Of a stretch of DNA of 64,000 nt, positions 7,070 through 15,436 are shown in pieces. The notes beneath the pieces are model-generated. The model ran no database searches and was not told the origin of the DNA. It saw only the letters and a list, made by a program, of their open reading frames with translations. This DNA comes from an uncultured Oscillospiraceae bacterium. Lineage in GTDB: Bacteria > Bacillota > Clostridia > Oscillospirales > Ruminococcaceae. The stretch lies in assembly GCA_934462925.1 (NCBI GenBank), contig CAKSIT010000001.1, positions 310,001-374,000 of the forward strand. The letters run 5' to 3'. The translations under genes were made by a program, and so were the position numbers. Numbering within the stretch: position 1 is the first letter of the stretch; every line of letters begins with the position of its first letter.

Positions 7070-7729
7070 ATGAGTAAAAGGCTTATTTTGCTGAGCGGAC
7101 CGCTGGCGCTCGTATGCTATGCGCTGCACGATATTCTCGGGGCGCTCAATTACCCGGGGTACGACCCGCTTACGCAGGCTGTAAGCGACCTCACCGCCGA
7201 CAGCGCGCCGTCGCTTTGGATTTCGCAGCCGCTGTCGAGGGTGTTCGGGGCGTTCAGCATACTGTGCGCGTGCGCGGCGTGCGTTTACCTTGCAAAGCGC
7301 GTTAACAGGCTGCAATACAGCGGCGTTATAGTCTATGCCGCAATGAACGCCGTATCCGCGGTGGGCTACACGCTTTTCCCGCTTACGGACGCGGGGCTGC
7401 CCGACGGCTTTCAGAACGTTATGCACATTGTGGTGACGGTGATAGTCGTGGCGGCTTCCGTCGTTTCGCTTGTGCTTATGGGCGTGGGCGGGCTGCTTAA
7501 GCGCGGCGACAGGGCGCTGGGCGCGGCGGCATGGGCGGCGTTTACGCTTATGCTGGCGGGCGCGGTAGGCTCGGGCGCTGCGCCAAAGGCTGTGTTCGGC
7601 GTTTTCGAGCGCTTCTCAACGTACTCTGCGGCAGCGTTTACGGCGTTTTTAGGCATACGGTGTATGCTTGGCATACGTTGTATGCTGGGTCTGACCGAAA
7701 AAACGCACGGCGATGAGAACAAGGTGTAG
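7070..7729 (+). CDS. DUF998 family integral membrane protein
   Basis: 219 residues, very hydrophobic, with about six membrane helices. The early motif NYPGYDPLTQAVSDLTADSAP followed by LSRVFGAFSIL is characteristic of DUF998 proteins, whose function is unknown. The gene is monocistronic: its own promoter is 18 bases upstream and a bidirectional terminator follows. A short tandem duplication, LGIRCM-LGIRCMLG, near the C-terminus reflects an 18-base direct repeat at about 7650-7685. The ribosome site GAGGGGG is G-rich. Confidence 0.75.
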   Translation: MSKRLILLSGPLALVCYALHDILGALNYPGYDPLTQAVSDLTADSAPSLWISQPLSRVFGAFSILCACAACVYLAKRVNRLQYSGVIVYAAMNAVSAVGYTLFPLTDAGLPDGFQNVMHIVVTVIVVAASVVSLVLMGVGGLLKRGDRALGAAAWAAFTLMLAGAVGSGAAPKAVFGVFERFSTYSAAAFTAFLGIRCMLGIRCMLGLTEKTHGDENKV

Positions 7730-7749
7730 TTGGCATAAAAAATGGAAAC

Positions 7750-7784
7750 GGGCGCGGCTCTAATAGAACCGCGCCCTCATTTTG
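7750..7784. terminator. bidirectional terminator
   Basis: GGGCGCGG (7750-7757) pairs with CCGCGCCC (7769-7776). TCATTTT follows on the plus strand and a run of T residues follows on the minus strand. It separates the convergent DUF998 and AraC genes. Confidence 0.75.
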
Positions 7785-7795
7785 CGCCCGCGCCG

Positions 7796-8692
7796 CTATT
7801 GCCTGTCGGAAAAGAGCGCGGCGTACTCCTTTGGGCTTTTGCCCGTAGACCTGCGGAACATCTCCGCAAAATAGCTCGCCCCGCTGAACCCGCACCGCGC
7901 CGCCGCTTCGGTTACGGAGAGCTTCTCGGTGGTGAGAAGCTCTATACCCTTTTGTATGCGGTATTCGTTGAGAAATTGCAGCGGCGAGGCGTTAAGGTAC
8001 GTCCTGAAAATCTCGCAGCAGCCGCTCCTGCAAACAAGCCCTGCTGCGGCTATTTCCGCAAGGGTGAGCTTTCCCGCGTAATTCTGCTGAATAAAGCCCG
8101 TCATGCGGTGCAGCGCTTCAAGCTTCTTTTTGTCGGGCGGGGCGGGCGGGGCTTCCATTCCCGAAATAAAGTCGTAGAGCAGCCCGCACACGGCGTACAT
8201 CTCGCGCATGATGAAAAACTCGCTCCCGCCGCGCCCCGCCGTGCAGGCCTCGTGCAGCGCGGCAAGCCTGTTTATAAGCGCCTTTTCCGCGGGTATTGCG
8301 CTTTTAAGGAGAATGTACGCGGGCGCGCTCTCGCCGAAAAGAAGCTCGCCGTACTTCTCCGCCGCAGCGCCAAGCGCGCTCGGGTGGAATATCGTGCAGA
8401 CAAGCTCGCAGTCCTCCTCCTGCTCCCAGAAGCTGTAGTGCATTCGCGTGGAGTTCACGAATATCATGTCGCCCTCGCGAATCTCAACGCGCTCGCCGTT
8501 TATGCAGTAAAACACCCTGCCCCTTGTCACGCGGTTGAACTCAAGGTCGGTGTGCCAGTGGTTCACAACGCACAGCGTGGGGTAGTCCGCCTGCGTGGAG
8601 CGCACGGAGTGTATAGGTATATCGGGTACGGTGTATCTTACGACTTCGCTGCTGTTGTCAAGGACTATCATATCGGAGATAATTTCAGCCAT
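7796..8692 (-). CDS. AraC family transcriptional regulator with N-terminal cupin
   Basis: 298 residues from ATG at 8690-8692, chosen because AAAGGAGTG lies just upstream; the longer frame lacks a ribosome site. The N-terminal half is a cupin-like sensor (HTDLEFNRVTRGRVFYCING, EGDMIFVNSTRMHYSF). The C-terminal ~100 residues carry the two AraC helix-turn-helix motifs (GKLTLAEIAAAGLVCRSGCC and SVTEAAARCGFSGASYFAEM ending FRRSTGKSPKEY). Such proteins usually sense sugars or related metabolites. No target operon is obvious; the neighbours are a DUF998 gene and an ion transporter. Any promoter may lie in the palindromic element upstream. Confidence 0.85.
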   Translation of the reverse strand: MAEIISDMIVLDNSSEVVRYTVPDIPIHSVRSTQADYPTLCVVNHWHTDLEFNRVTRGRVFYCINGERVEIREGDMIFVNSTRMHYSFWEQEEDCELVCTIFHPSALGAAAEKYGELLFGESAPAYILLKSAIPAEKALINRLAALHEACTAGRGGSEFFIMREMYAVCGLLYDFISGMEAPPAPPDKKKLEALHRMTGFIQQNYAGKLTLAEIAAAGLVCRSGCCEIFRTYLNASPLQFLNEYRIQKGIELLTTEKLSVTEAAARCGFSGASYFAEMFRRSTGKSPKEYAALFSDRQ

Positions 8693-8720
8693 GCGACACT
8701 CCTTTCTGTTATGGTCACCT

Positions 8721-8863
8721 CTAAAAACCTTGTTTGAGGGAAAATGTGTATAGCACACCGACTGCTTCGTCAAACCTCCTCGTAAGGCATCAAGCCTTAC
8801 TTCGTCGGCTTTCCTCGCATTCGGCGCACTCTACCCATTTTCCCTTTTCAAACCGGTTTTTAG
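8721..8863. repeat. 143-bp palindromic element upstream of the AraC gene
   Basis: The ends are CTAAAAACC (8721-8729) and GGTTTTTAG (8855-8863), followed inward by further imperfect pairing of a GGGAAAATG region with CATTTTCCC. The middle contains a TAAGGC/GCCTTA hairpin. The size and terminal inverted repeats resemble a miniature inverted-repeat element, but I see no clear target duplication. On the minus strand it carries TTGACG (8768-8773) and TATACA (8747-8752) with a 15-base spacer, a possible outward promoter for the AraC gene. Confidence 0.5.
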
Positions 8864-8880
8864 ATGTTCCCTTATACGAC

Positions 8881-8912
8881 AGGGGCTGCAAAAACAGCCC
8901 CTGCGTTGTATT
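8881..8912. terminator. hairpin between AraC gene region and transporter
   Basis: AGGGGCTG (8881-8888) pairs with CAGCCCCT (8895-8902). It lies 24 bases downstream of the stop of the leftward transporter gene and is the likely end of that transcript. Confidence 0.6.
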
Positions 8913-8925
8913 TTTGTGTGCTTTA

Positions 8926-10446
8926 TCAATAGCCCAACTGCTCGTGGTATCTCAGGAAAATCATTACCGTTGAGATAACGAGTACGATAAGCGTTGCGGG
9001 GACTGCCGTCTTGCAGTATCTGCCCCAGCTTATCGGGTGACCCTCCTTAGCTGCAACAGACGTGCCGACAACGTTTGCCGAAGCGCCTATAGGCGTTGCG
9101 CTGCCGCCGATATCCGTACCGATTGAAAGCGACCATGCAAGCACTCCGAGGTCTGCGCCCGTAACCTCCGACAGGGTCTTTATTATCGGAATCATTGTTG
9201 CGGCAAACGGGATATTGTCCACGACAGCGCTTGCTATAGCGGAAATCCACAGGATTATTGCCACCATGAGAAGCACGTTGCCGCCGCTTATCTTGCCGAT
9301 AAAGTCCGCAGCTATCTCGAGAATGCCCGTCTGCTCAAGTCCGCCGACGACTACGAAAAGCCCGATAAAGAACAGCAGGGTCTTGTAGTCTACCTTTTTG
9401 AGAAGCTCGAGCGCGCCTTTTCCCGCGGTGATAAGCGTTGCAGCGGCAATAACAGCGCCGATGAACGCGACTGTAAGGTGCGTCTGCGCGTGCGATACGA
9501 GCAGCACAACCGCGATTATGAAGATAACAATGCTTATTATAAAGCTCTTTTTGTCGGTTATTGCTTCCTTGGGGTTCGGCATATTCTCAACGGAAACCTC
9601 CTCGCCCTTAAGCTCCTTTTTGTAAACGAGCAGGAAGTAGAACAGGATAACGATAAGCGAAACGCCCGCGATAAGACCCGTGTTTGTAACAAAGTCTGCA
9701 AAGGAAAGCCCGAGCGACGTGCCGACAATAATGTTTGGCGGGTCGCCGCACATTGTGGCAGAGCCGCCGAGGTTCGCGCAGAATACCTCCGAGATTATCA
9801 TAGGTATGGGCGAGAACTTGAGCAGCTGCGCAAGCTCAACCGTAACCGCCGCAAGGAACAGTATTACCGTAATGCTGTCTATAAACATACTAAGTACGAA
9901 GGACATTATCATAAACGTGATGAAAAGCGGGATAACCTTGTACTTTACAAGCCTTGCAAGCGTCATGCACAGCCACCTGAAGAAGCCCGCCTTTGCCATG
10001 CCCTCTACCATTACCATCATGCCTGCGATGAATATGATAGTCGCCCAGTTTATGCCGCTTGTGCTTTCAGAGCTTTCGCCCGCGGCGTACCAGAAGTCAA
10101 CGGTGAATATATTTGCAACGTTTAGCGTTTCCCATACCGCAGAGAAGCTGTTCATGCAGATGCCGAACACCACCACAAGCGTTGCAAGTCCGCAGCACAG
10201 CGTGATTATGTGGCGCTCTATCTTGTCCATGATTATCAGCACGAACATCACCACAAAAATCAGCAGCGCCACTATCTTCGCAATAAGCCCCGAATCGTCG
10301 CCGCTAAGGCTCATAAACACGTTAAAAAGCAGCACCACCGCGCCCAGCGTGCAAAGTCCCATTGCCGCCGCTTTGCTCAGGCGCTCTCTTTGCGCGAGTA
10401 TAAACACTATCGCAAAGACAACGACCGCAATAATCGATGCTATCAT
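8926..10446 (-). CDS. NhaD/ArsB-type (ion transporter superfamily) membrane transporter
   Basis: 506 residues from the ATG at 10444-10446, which has a strong AAGGAGG ribosome site; a longer upstream frame is unsupported. About 12 membrane helices in two halves. Each half carries the re-entrant signature of the IT superfamily: NLGGSATMCGDPPNIIVG in the first and DIGGSATPIGASANVVGTS plus VVDNIPFAATMIPI in the second. The family exchanges Na+/H+ (NhaD) or exports arsenite or carboxylates; the motifs do not decide the substrate. It is monocistronic with a structured leader, so an ion-responsive RNA is conceivable. Confidence 0.82.
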   Translation of the reverse strand: MIASIIAVVVFAIVFILAQRERLSKAAAMGLCTLGAVVLLFNVFMSLSGDDSGLIAKIVALLIFVVMFVLIIMDKIERHIITLCCGLATLVVVFGICMNSFSAVWETLNVANIFTVDFWYAAGESSESTSGINWATIIFIAGMMVMVEGMAKAGFFRWLCMTLARLVKYKVIPLFITFMIMSFVLSMFIDSITVILFLAAVTVELAQLLKFSPIPMIISEVFCANLGGSATMCGDPPNIIVGTSLGLSFADFVTNTGLIAGVSLIVILFYFLLVYKKELKGEEVSVENMPNPKEAITDKKSFIISIVIFIIAVVLLVSHAQTHLTVAFIGAVIAAATLITAGKGALELLKKVDYKTLLFFIGLFVVVGGLEQTGILEIAADFIGKISGGNVLLMVAIILWISAIASAVVDNIPFAATMIPIIKTLSEVTGADLGVLAWSLSIGTDIGGSATPIGASANVVGTSVAAKEGHPISWGRYCKTAVPATLIVLVISTVMIFLRYHEQLGY

Positions 10447-10518
10447 AAAAAACCTCCTTTGCGCCCTGCATATCGCATACCGCGGCGCTTTTCTTTTGTT
10501 CTGCCGTGCGCATAGAAA

Positions 10519-10564
10519 ATCCCCCCATAGCCGCTGCCGTCTTTGGCAGCGTTTGCGAGAGGAT
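10519..10564 (-). ncRNA. structured 5' leader of the transporter mRNA, class unknown
   Basis: On the minus strand an 8-bp outer stem (AUCCUCUC with GGGGGGAU, two G-U pairs) encloses an internal loop, with GCAAA on one side and GCUAU(G) on the other. A perfect 7-bp inner stem, CGCUGCC/GGCAGCG, follows with a 6-base loop. It lies between the promoter (10600-10628) and the start codon (10446). It has no U-tract. I could not assign it to a known riboswitch. Confidence 0.4.
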
Positions 10565-10599
10565 AATCGAAATTTCTGTATCTGCATTCGCGCACATAA

Positions 10600-10628
10600 A
10601 TTTTAGCACACCGCGCCCGAAAAGTCAA
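10600..10628 (-). promoter_or_regulatory. sigma-A promoter of the transporter gene
   Basis: On the minus strand TTGACT (10623-10628), 17 bases, TAAAAT (10600-10605). It gives a leader of about 145 bases. Between 10629 and 10854 I see no further gene, and no clear terminator for the MATE gene. Confidence 0.7.
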
Positions 10629-10854
10629 GCGCTGCGGCGCGCTATCCGTTAATAATTTGTCATTTTTCGTGCCGAAAAAAGCGCCCTGCACGGCGGCTCT
10701 TTTCGTTAAAATCGCACAAATTATCCGGCTTTTTTCTGCCTTTTACCGGCCGCCCGAATCCCGCGAGCCGCGCCGCTGCGCGCTTTTTGGCAAGTGGCTT
10801 AAAACGCGCGCGGGCGGTATGCGGCGGGAATTTTGTCGAACGCTGTCGCGGAGC

Positions 10855-12216
10855 TTACGCGCTCAGCGCCTCGGGCTTGGTGTTGGTGAGGTTGTGAAGC
10901 CAGCGGTATTTCTTGTAATGCCTGTATACGGCGGGCAGCTTGATTATTTCGTCTATGTTTATCATCACATAAACCACGATAGGCGGCAGCTTAAGCACGA
11001 ACGCCGCAATAAGCCCGAGCGGCACGGTCACCGCCCACATGGTAACGGTATCGCATTTAAGCCCGAATGTGGAATCTCCGCCCGACGGGAATATGCCCGA
11101 AATCACGGTCATGTTTATAGACTTGCCGAAAACGTAGTAGGAGCTTACGATAAGCATTATGCGCAGATAATGCTGCGCGGTGTCTGTAAGCGAGCCGAAC
11201 AGCGGCACGAACGGGATAACAAGCAGCACGATAACGCCCGAAGCCGCGCCGCTTATCATAGCCGCCTTGCACAGCCGCGAGCCGTACTCGCGCGCCTTGT
11301 CAAGCAGCCCTTGCCCGAGCAGCGACCCCACAAGCACCGCCGCCGCGGAGCTCACGCCCTCGCACACGCATATTGCAAGGTTCTTGATGATGTTTGCAAT
11401 GGCGTTTGCCGCCGCCGCGTCGCTGCCAAGGTGTCCGAGAATAACGGAGTACATTGAAAAGCCCAAGCCCCACACAAGGTTATTTGCAAGCACGGGCAGC
11501 GAGTATTTGAAATAGTCGCGCCTGAGCGCCCTGTCGTTGTGGACGCACCACTTAAGGCGCAGCCTTACGCCGTCCTTTCTGTGTGTGGCGATAAGCGCCC
11601 ATACAAGCTCAACCGCCTTTGAAATCACCGTTGCGACCGCAGCGCCCACCGCGCCAAGCTGCGGGAACGGCCCTACGCCGAAGATAAGCAGCCAGTTGAA
11701 CAGGATATTAAGCACCACCGAGGCGGAGCTTATAACGGAGCATTCCACAGCCCTGCCGCAGTTTTTCATAATGCAAAGGCAGTTCTGCGACACCGCGAGC
11801 ATAAGGTAGCTCGGCGCTACTGCGCGCAGGTAGCCCGCGCCTATCTCAATAAGCACGGGGTCTGAGGCGAAGCACTTCATGATAAGCTCGGGGCAGGCGA
11901 GCGCTCCCACCGTAAAGGGCAGGGAGAAAAGCGTAAGCAGCTTCATGCCTATGCCGAGCGTTTTCTCCACCGAGTCCTTGTCGAGAATCCCCCAGTACTG
12001 CGCCGCGAGGATAGACACGCCGCCCGTCACCGAGAAAATAAACAGGCTGAAAATAAACTGCACCTGCCCCGCAAGCGACACGGCGGAGAGCGCGTCCTGA
12101 CTGATAAAGCCCACCATAAGCGCGTCTGTAAAGCTTACAGCCGCAAGCATTAGCTGCTGCATGGTGATGGGTACTACAAGCTTAAGCAGTCTGCTGTTAA
12201 ATTCCTTCTTGTCCAT
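10855..12216 (-). CDS. MATE family multidrug/Na+ efflux protein
   Basis: 453 residues from the ATG at 12214-12216; an in-frame TTG at 12225 is an alternative. About 12 membrane helices with MATE features: LLKLVVPITMQQLMLAAVSF near the start, MVGFISQDALSAVSLAGQV and a second half beginning YSLPVLANNLVWGLGFSMYS. MATE proteins export drugs or metabolites in exchange for H+ or Na+. The start overlaps the end of the upstream acetyltransferase gene by 20 bases, implying translational coupling and a shared transcript. Acetylation plus export of one compound is a plausible joint role but is inference. Confidence 0.88.
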   Translation of the reverse strand: MDKKEFNSRLLKLVVPITMQQLMLAAVSFTDALMVGFISQDALSAVSLAGQVQFIFSLFIFSVTGGVSILAAQYWGILDKDSVEKTLGIGMKLLTLFSLPFTVGALACPELIMKCFASDPVLIEIGAGYLRAVAPSYLMLAVSQNCLCIMKNCGRAVECSVISSASVVLNILFNWLLIFGVGPFPQLGAVGAAVATVISKAVELVWALIATHRKDGVRLRLKWCVHNDRALRRDYFKYSLPVLANNLVWGLGFSMYSVILGHLGSDAAAANAIANIIKNLAICVCEGVSSAAAVLVGSLLGQGLLDKAREYGSRLCKAAMISGAASGVIVLLVIPFVPLFGSLTDTAQHYLRIMLIVSSYYVFGKSINMTVISGIFPSGGDSTFGLKCDTVTMWAVTVPLGLIAAFVLKLPPIVVYVMINIDEIIKLPAVYRHYKKYRWLHNLTNTKPEALSA

Positions 12217-12835
12217 AGCTTTCAACCGCCCTCATGGCGTCCTCGTCAAATTTTCTGCGCTTAAAGTAATATTGCTTGTCCTCGTCTGTTATCGCGCGGA
12301 TAACGCGGCACGGATTGCCCGCCGCAACAACGCCCTCGGGGATATCGCGCGTTACCACAGACCCCGCGCCGATTACCGTGCCGCGCCCGATATGCACGCT
12401 CGGGCAGACGGTAACGCCCGCTCCTATCCAGCAGTCAGAGCCTATGCTTACGGCGACGCCGTATTCGTATGCGGTATTGCGCGCCTGCGGGTGTATGGGG
12501 TGACCCGCCGTGGAAATCGTAACGTTCGGCGCTATAAACACGTTGTCGCCGATATCCACGCGCGCCACGTCAAGCACGGTAAGGTTGTAGTTGGCGTAAA
12601 AGTTCTCGCCCACGTGCGTGTTGAAGCCGTAGTCGCAATGAAACGGCGGTACAACGGTGCAGCTTTTGCCCGTGCTGCCGAATATCGCGCGTATCTGCGC
12701 GGCAAGCTCGTCAACGAGCCACGGCTCGGTGTTGTTGTATTTCCAGTATTTCTTTCTTGCTTCAAGCACCTGCCCGCAGCAGGCGCTGTCGGCTATGTAT
12801 GCCATTTCGTTCTGTCGTCTGGTTATGTTGTCCAT
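12197..12835 (-). CDS. sugar O-acetyltransferase (maltose/galactoside acetyltransferase type)
   Basis: 212 residues from the ATG at 12833-12835, preceded by GGGGGAGG. The N-terminal Mac domain (RRQNEMAYIADSACCGQVLE) is followed by left-handed beta-helix hexapeptide repeats (VDIGDNVFIAPNVTISTAGH, IGSDCWIGAGVTVCPSVHIG, RGTVIGAGSVVTRDIPEGVV) and the ending AAGNPCRVIRAI. The catalytic histidine of this family is visible in TAGHPIHPQAR. Enzymes of this type transfer acetyl from acetyl-CoA to the 6-position of sugars. It is the first gene of a two-gene operon with MATE. Confidence 0.92.
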   Translation of the reverse strand: MDNITRRQNEMAYIADSACCGQVLEARKKYWKYNNTEPWLVDELAAQIRAIFGSTGKSCTVVPPFHCDYGFNTHVGENFYANYNLTVLDVARVDIGDNVFIAPNVTISTAGHPIHPQARNTAYEYGVAVSIGSDCWIGAGVTVCPSVHIGRGTVIGAGSVVTRDIPEGVVAAGNPCRVIRAITDEDKQYYFKRRKFDEDAMRAVESYGQEGI

Positions 12836-12897
12836 AGGTAAACCTCCCCCTTTTACAGACCGCCGCGCGGAGTCGGATAATCTCATTTGCTTTTGTG

Positions 12898-12926
12898 ATT
12901 ATAGTCTTTTTCTAAGCCTTTTTCAA
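12898..12926 (-). promoter_or_regulatory. sigma-A promoter of the acetyltransferase-MATE operon
   Basis: On the minus strand TTGAAA (12921-12926), 17 bases, TATAAT (12898-12903). Confidence 0.7.
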
Positions 12927-12983
12927 TAAGAATCCTGCAAAAAGCTATAACAATCGTATTTTTGAAAGAGGGCGCTTTCCATT

Positions 12984-13088
12984 TCAGACAAGCGTATCCT
13001 TATATTTGCGCGGCGTTACGCCCGTAACGCTTCTGAAGCACTTGCAAAAGTGGCACTGCGAGGAAAAGCACAGCAGCCGGGACGTCCC
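12984..13088 (-). pseudogene. C-terminal fragment of an AraC family regulator
   Basis: Translated on the minus strand this stretch reads CFSSQCHFCKCFRSVTGVTP followed by RKYKDTLV and a stop. That is the last recognition helix and tail of an AraC DNA-binding domain. No start or upstream domain exists; the reading runs back into the terminator hairpin at 13109-13133. It is a decayed remnant, not a working gene, and was too short to be seen as an open frame. Confidence 0.7.
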
Positions 13089-13107
13089 GAAAAGCGGTAA
13101 CAAAAAT

Positions 13108-13135
13108 GCCCGCTGTGCTTTTAACACAGCGGGTA
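13108..13135 (-). terminator. terminator hairpin, left duplicate with T-tail
   Basis: CCCGCTGTG (13109-13117) and CACAGCGGG (13125-13133). Read leftward it is followed by ATTTTTG, so it is the native terminator of the leftward ATPase operon. The 28-base unit recurs exactly at 13326-13353. Confidence 0.75.
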
Positions 13136-13325
13136 CAGTCTGTCGAAAAAGTCATTTTTGCCTGCGTATGCGGGCTTTGAAATAACTTTTTTGCCTCGGG
13201 CTTCCCGAGGCAAAAAACACTTCTATCCGCACAAGTGTGCGGTTTGGCGGCAAGCCGTCAAACCGTGCGCGCAGTGCGGATGTTTCGGCGGAAAACCCCC
13301 GTATGGGGGTTTTTCGACGGTCTCA
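13136..13325 (+). mobile_element. terminator-targeting miniature element, copy B (190 bp)
   Basis: Related to copies A and C. Left end CAGTCTGTCGAAAAAGTC; right end, read inverted, TGAGACCGTCGAAAAACC. It carries the TTTTTTGCCTCGGG/CCCGAGGCAAAAAA hairpin and the AAAACCCCC/GGGGGTTTT hairpin. Its central arm differs from the other copies (TGCGGTTTGGCGG pairing with CCGTCAAACCG). The exact 28-bp direct repeats on both sides are the ATPase-operon terminator hairpin. Confidence 0.78.
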
Positions 13326-13353
13326 GCCCGCTGTGCTTTTAACACAGCGGGTA
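13326..13353 (-). terminator. terminator hairpin, right duplicate without T-tail
   Basis: Exact repeat of 13108-13135, directly after the ATPase gene in the direction of transcription. It has lost its T-tail to the inserted element, though the element's own hairpin with flanking T-run could take over. Confidence 0.65.
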
Positions 13354-13369
13354 GTTTTGTATGTAGATT

Positions 13370-15436
13370 TTACCGCAGCAGCCTTGTCATGCTCTTGCCT
13401 GAAATCAGCATGGTAGAGCCGTTGTGGAGAAGCGCCGCCGTGGCTGGCGGAATAATCCCCACCGCGCCGAGCGCGATAAGCGTTGCGTTGAACGCCACAA
13501 TAAAGCGGTAGTTTGCGTTTATGCGCTCCATAAGCGCGCAGCTTAAGCGCCTGAGCGTAACAAGCTCGCTAAGCGAGTCGTTGCAGAGCGTTATGTCCGC
13601 AGCTTCGCGCGCAATGTCAGAGCCTGCGCACATTGCAACGGACACGTCCGCCGCTGCGAGCGCGGGCGTATCGTTCACGCCGTCGCCCACCATAATAACG
13701 CGCCTGCCCTCGGCCTTAAGCGCGTTTACGTACTCGTGCTTGAACGCGGGCAGCACCTGCGATACCCACACGTCGGGCTTAAGCTGGTCTGCGGCGCGCT
13801 TTGCGGCGGCGTCGGAGTCGCCCGTGAGCATACAAACGCGCGTTATGCCGCTTTGCCGCAGCTGCTCTATCACCTCGGCGGCCTCGGGGCGCACGGGGTC
13901 GTTAATCACAAGCATACCCGCAAGCACGCCGCCTACCGCAAGGAAAATGGAGCTGCTAGTGCCGCAGCGCTCGTCGATTACCGCCTGCTGCTCGGGTGTG
14001 AGCGGCACGCCCTCGTCCTCGAAAACAAAGTGTGCAGAGCCGATTATTGCGCGCTGCCCGTTGAGCTTAGTAACTATTCCGTGAGCCACAAGGTATTCAA
14101 CCTCGGCGTGTTCCTCGTCGTGGTTAAGTCCCTCCTGCCGCGCCTTTTCAACAACGGCGGTGGCAACGCTGTGCGGGAAATGCTCCTCAAGGCACGCGGC
14201 GGTGCGCAGAACGTAGTCGCGCTCAAACCCGCCGAACGGTACAACGTCCGTTACCGTGGGGCAGGCGTGGGTAAGCGTACCCGTTTTGTCGAACACGATA
14301 GTGTCCGCCTGCGCGTACGCTTCAAGGTACTTGCCGCCCTTTACAGCCATGCCGTGTTCCGCCGCCTCGCGCATTGCGGAGATAACGGAAATCGGCGTGG
14401 AGAGCTTTATAGCGCAGGAGAAGTCCACCATAAGCACGGACACGGCCTTTGTAATGTTGCCCGTAAGCAGCAGCGTAAGCCCGAATCCCAGAAAGCTGTA
14501 CGGCACAATGCTGTCCGCAAGGCGCTCCGCCTTGCTCTGCACGCCCGCCTTAAGGTTCTCCGAGTCCTCGATAAGCCCGATTATCTCCTGTAAGCGCGAG
14601 CCGTCCGAAAGCGCCCTTACCTCTATAAGCAGCTTGCCCGCTTCAACGGTCGTCCCCGCGAAAACGCTGTCACCGATACCGCGGCGTACAGGCTCGCTTT
14701 CGCCGGTCATTGCGGACTGGTTTACCATTGCCTCGTTTTCGCATACCGTGCCGTCAAACGGGATAACGCACCCCGTCTGCACAAGTATCTTGTCGCCGAC
14801 CTTTACGCTCTCGCACGGCAGCTGCTTCATTCCGTCCTCGGTCTGCACCCACACGCTGTCAACGTGCAGCGCAAGCTGCTCCGAAAGCGCGAGCCTCGTG
14901 CGCGAGCGCGTGTAGTCCTCAAGCAGCTCGGACAGGCGCAGCATAAACATTACCGACGAAGCCGTAGCCACGTTTCCGCTCAGGATAGAAGCGGTTATCG
15001 CCGTGCCGTCGAGTACGGCGACGTCCATGCGCAGCGAAAGCAGGCTGTCGAGCGCGGCGGCGGCGTACTTCACCGCCTGTAAGAGCGTGAGCGCCGTTCT
15101 TATGGGCGCGGGCAGCAGCCTTGTAAGAAAGCGCCTTACCACCATGCTGCCAATGTTTTTCCTGAACTGCTCGTCCGCCTCGTCCGTTGCGGGCGGGTCT
15201 GCCTCGGGCAGGGCGCGGCGGTCGAGCGCGGCTATAGCGTCAAGCACCGCCTGCCGCGCGCCGCTGTCGTACATCACAAGTATGCTGCCCGTGCGGTAAT
15301 TAGTCTGAATGCTCTGCACAAAGGCAAGCGCGCCAAGCTTTTCTGCAATGCCGCACGCCTGCCTTTTAGTGAACGCGTAGTCGCCGCAGCGCACTCTTAA
15401 GCGGTTGTGCGCGTCGTAAACAACGAGCGTTTTCAT
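13370..15436 (-). CDS. P1B-type heavy-metal-translocating ATPase
   Basis: 688 residues. P-type hallmarks: TGES (244-247), DKTGT with the phosphorylated Asp383, an HP motif in EHFPHSVA, and GDGVNDTPAL. The membrane metal-site motif is DFSCAIKLSTP (338-348), so the common CPC is replaced by S-C-A. The last helix has LHNGSTM (H671-N672). This pattern fits the CtpC-like or related Mn/Fe/Zn-export subgroups more than copper pumps. The N-terminal ~100 residues form a degenerate metal-binding-like domain without CxxC. The start codon overlaps the stop of the DUF6110 gene (ATGA). A GTTAG-N6-CTAAC operator shared with feo suggests iron or manganese as substrate. Confidence 0.88.
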   Translation of the reverse strand: MKTLVVYDAHNRLRVRCGDYAFTKRQACGIAEKLGALAFVQSIQTNYRTGSILVMYDSGARQAVLDAIAALDRRALPEADPPATDEADEQFRKNIGSMVVRRFLTRLLPAPIRTALTLLQAVKYAAAALDSLLSLRMDVAVLDGTAITASILSGNVATASSVMFMLRLSELLEDYTRSRTRLALSEQLALHVDSVWVQTEDGMKQLPCESVKVGDKILVQTGCVIPFDGTVCENEAMVNQSAMTGESEPVRRGIGDSVFAGTTVEAGKLLIEVRALSDGSRLQEIIGLIEDSENLKAGVQSKAERLADSIVPYSFLGFGLTLLLTGNITKAVSVLMVDFSCAIKLSTPISVISAMREAAEHGMAVKGGKYLEAYAQADTIVFDKTGTLTHACPTVTDVVPFGGFERDYVLRTAACLEEHFPHSVATAVVEKARQEGLNHDEEHAEVEYLVAHGIVTKLNGQRAIIGSAHFVFEDEGVPLTPEQQAVIDERCGTSSSIFLAVGGVLAGMLVINDPVRPEAAEVIEQLRQSGITRVCMLTGDSDAAAKRAADQLKPDVWVSQVLPAFKHEYVNALKAEGRRVIMVGDGVNDTPALAAADVSVAMCAGSDIAREAADITLCNDSLSELVTLRRLSCALMERINANYRFIVAFNATLIALGAVGIIPPATAALLHNGSTMLISGKSMTRLLR

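Noticed and set aside
10501..10609. Short upstream reading frame in the transporter leader starting MRTAEQKKSA
   Set aside because: It has a G-rich upstream sequence but runs through the real ribosome site and start of the transporter in another frame; the structured leader explains the region better.
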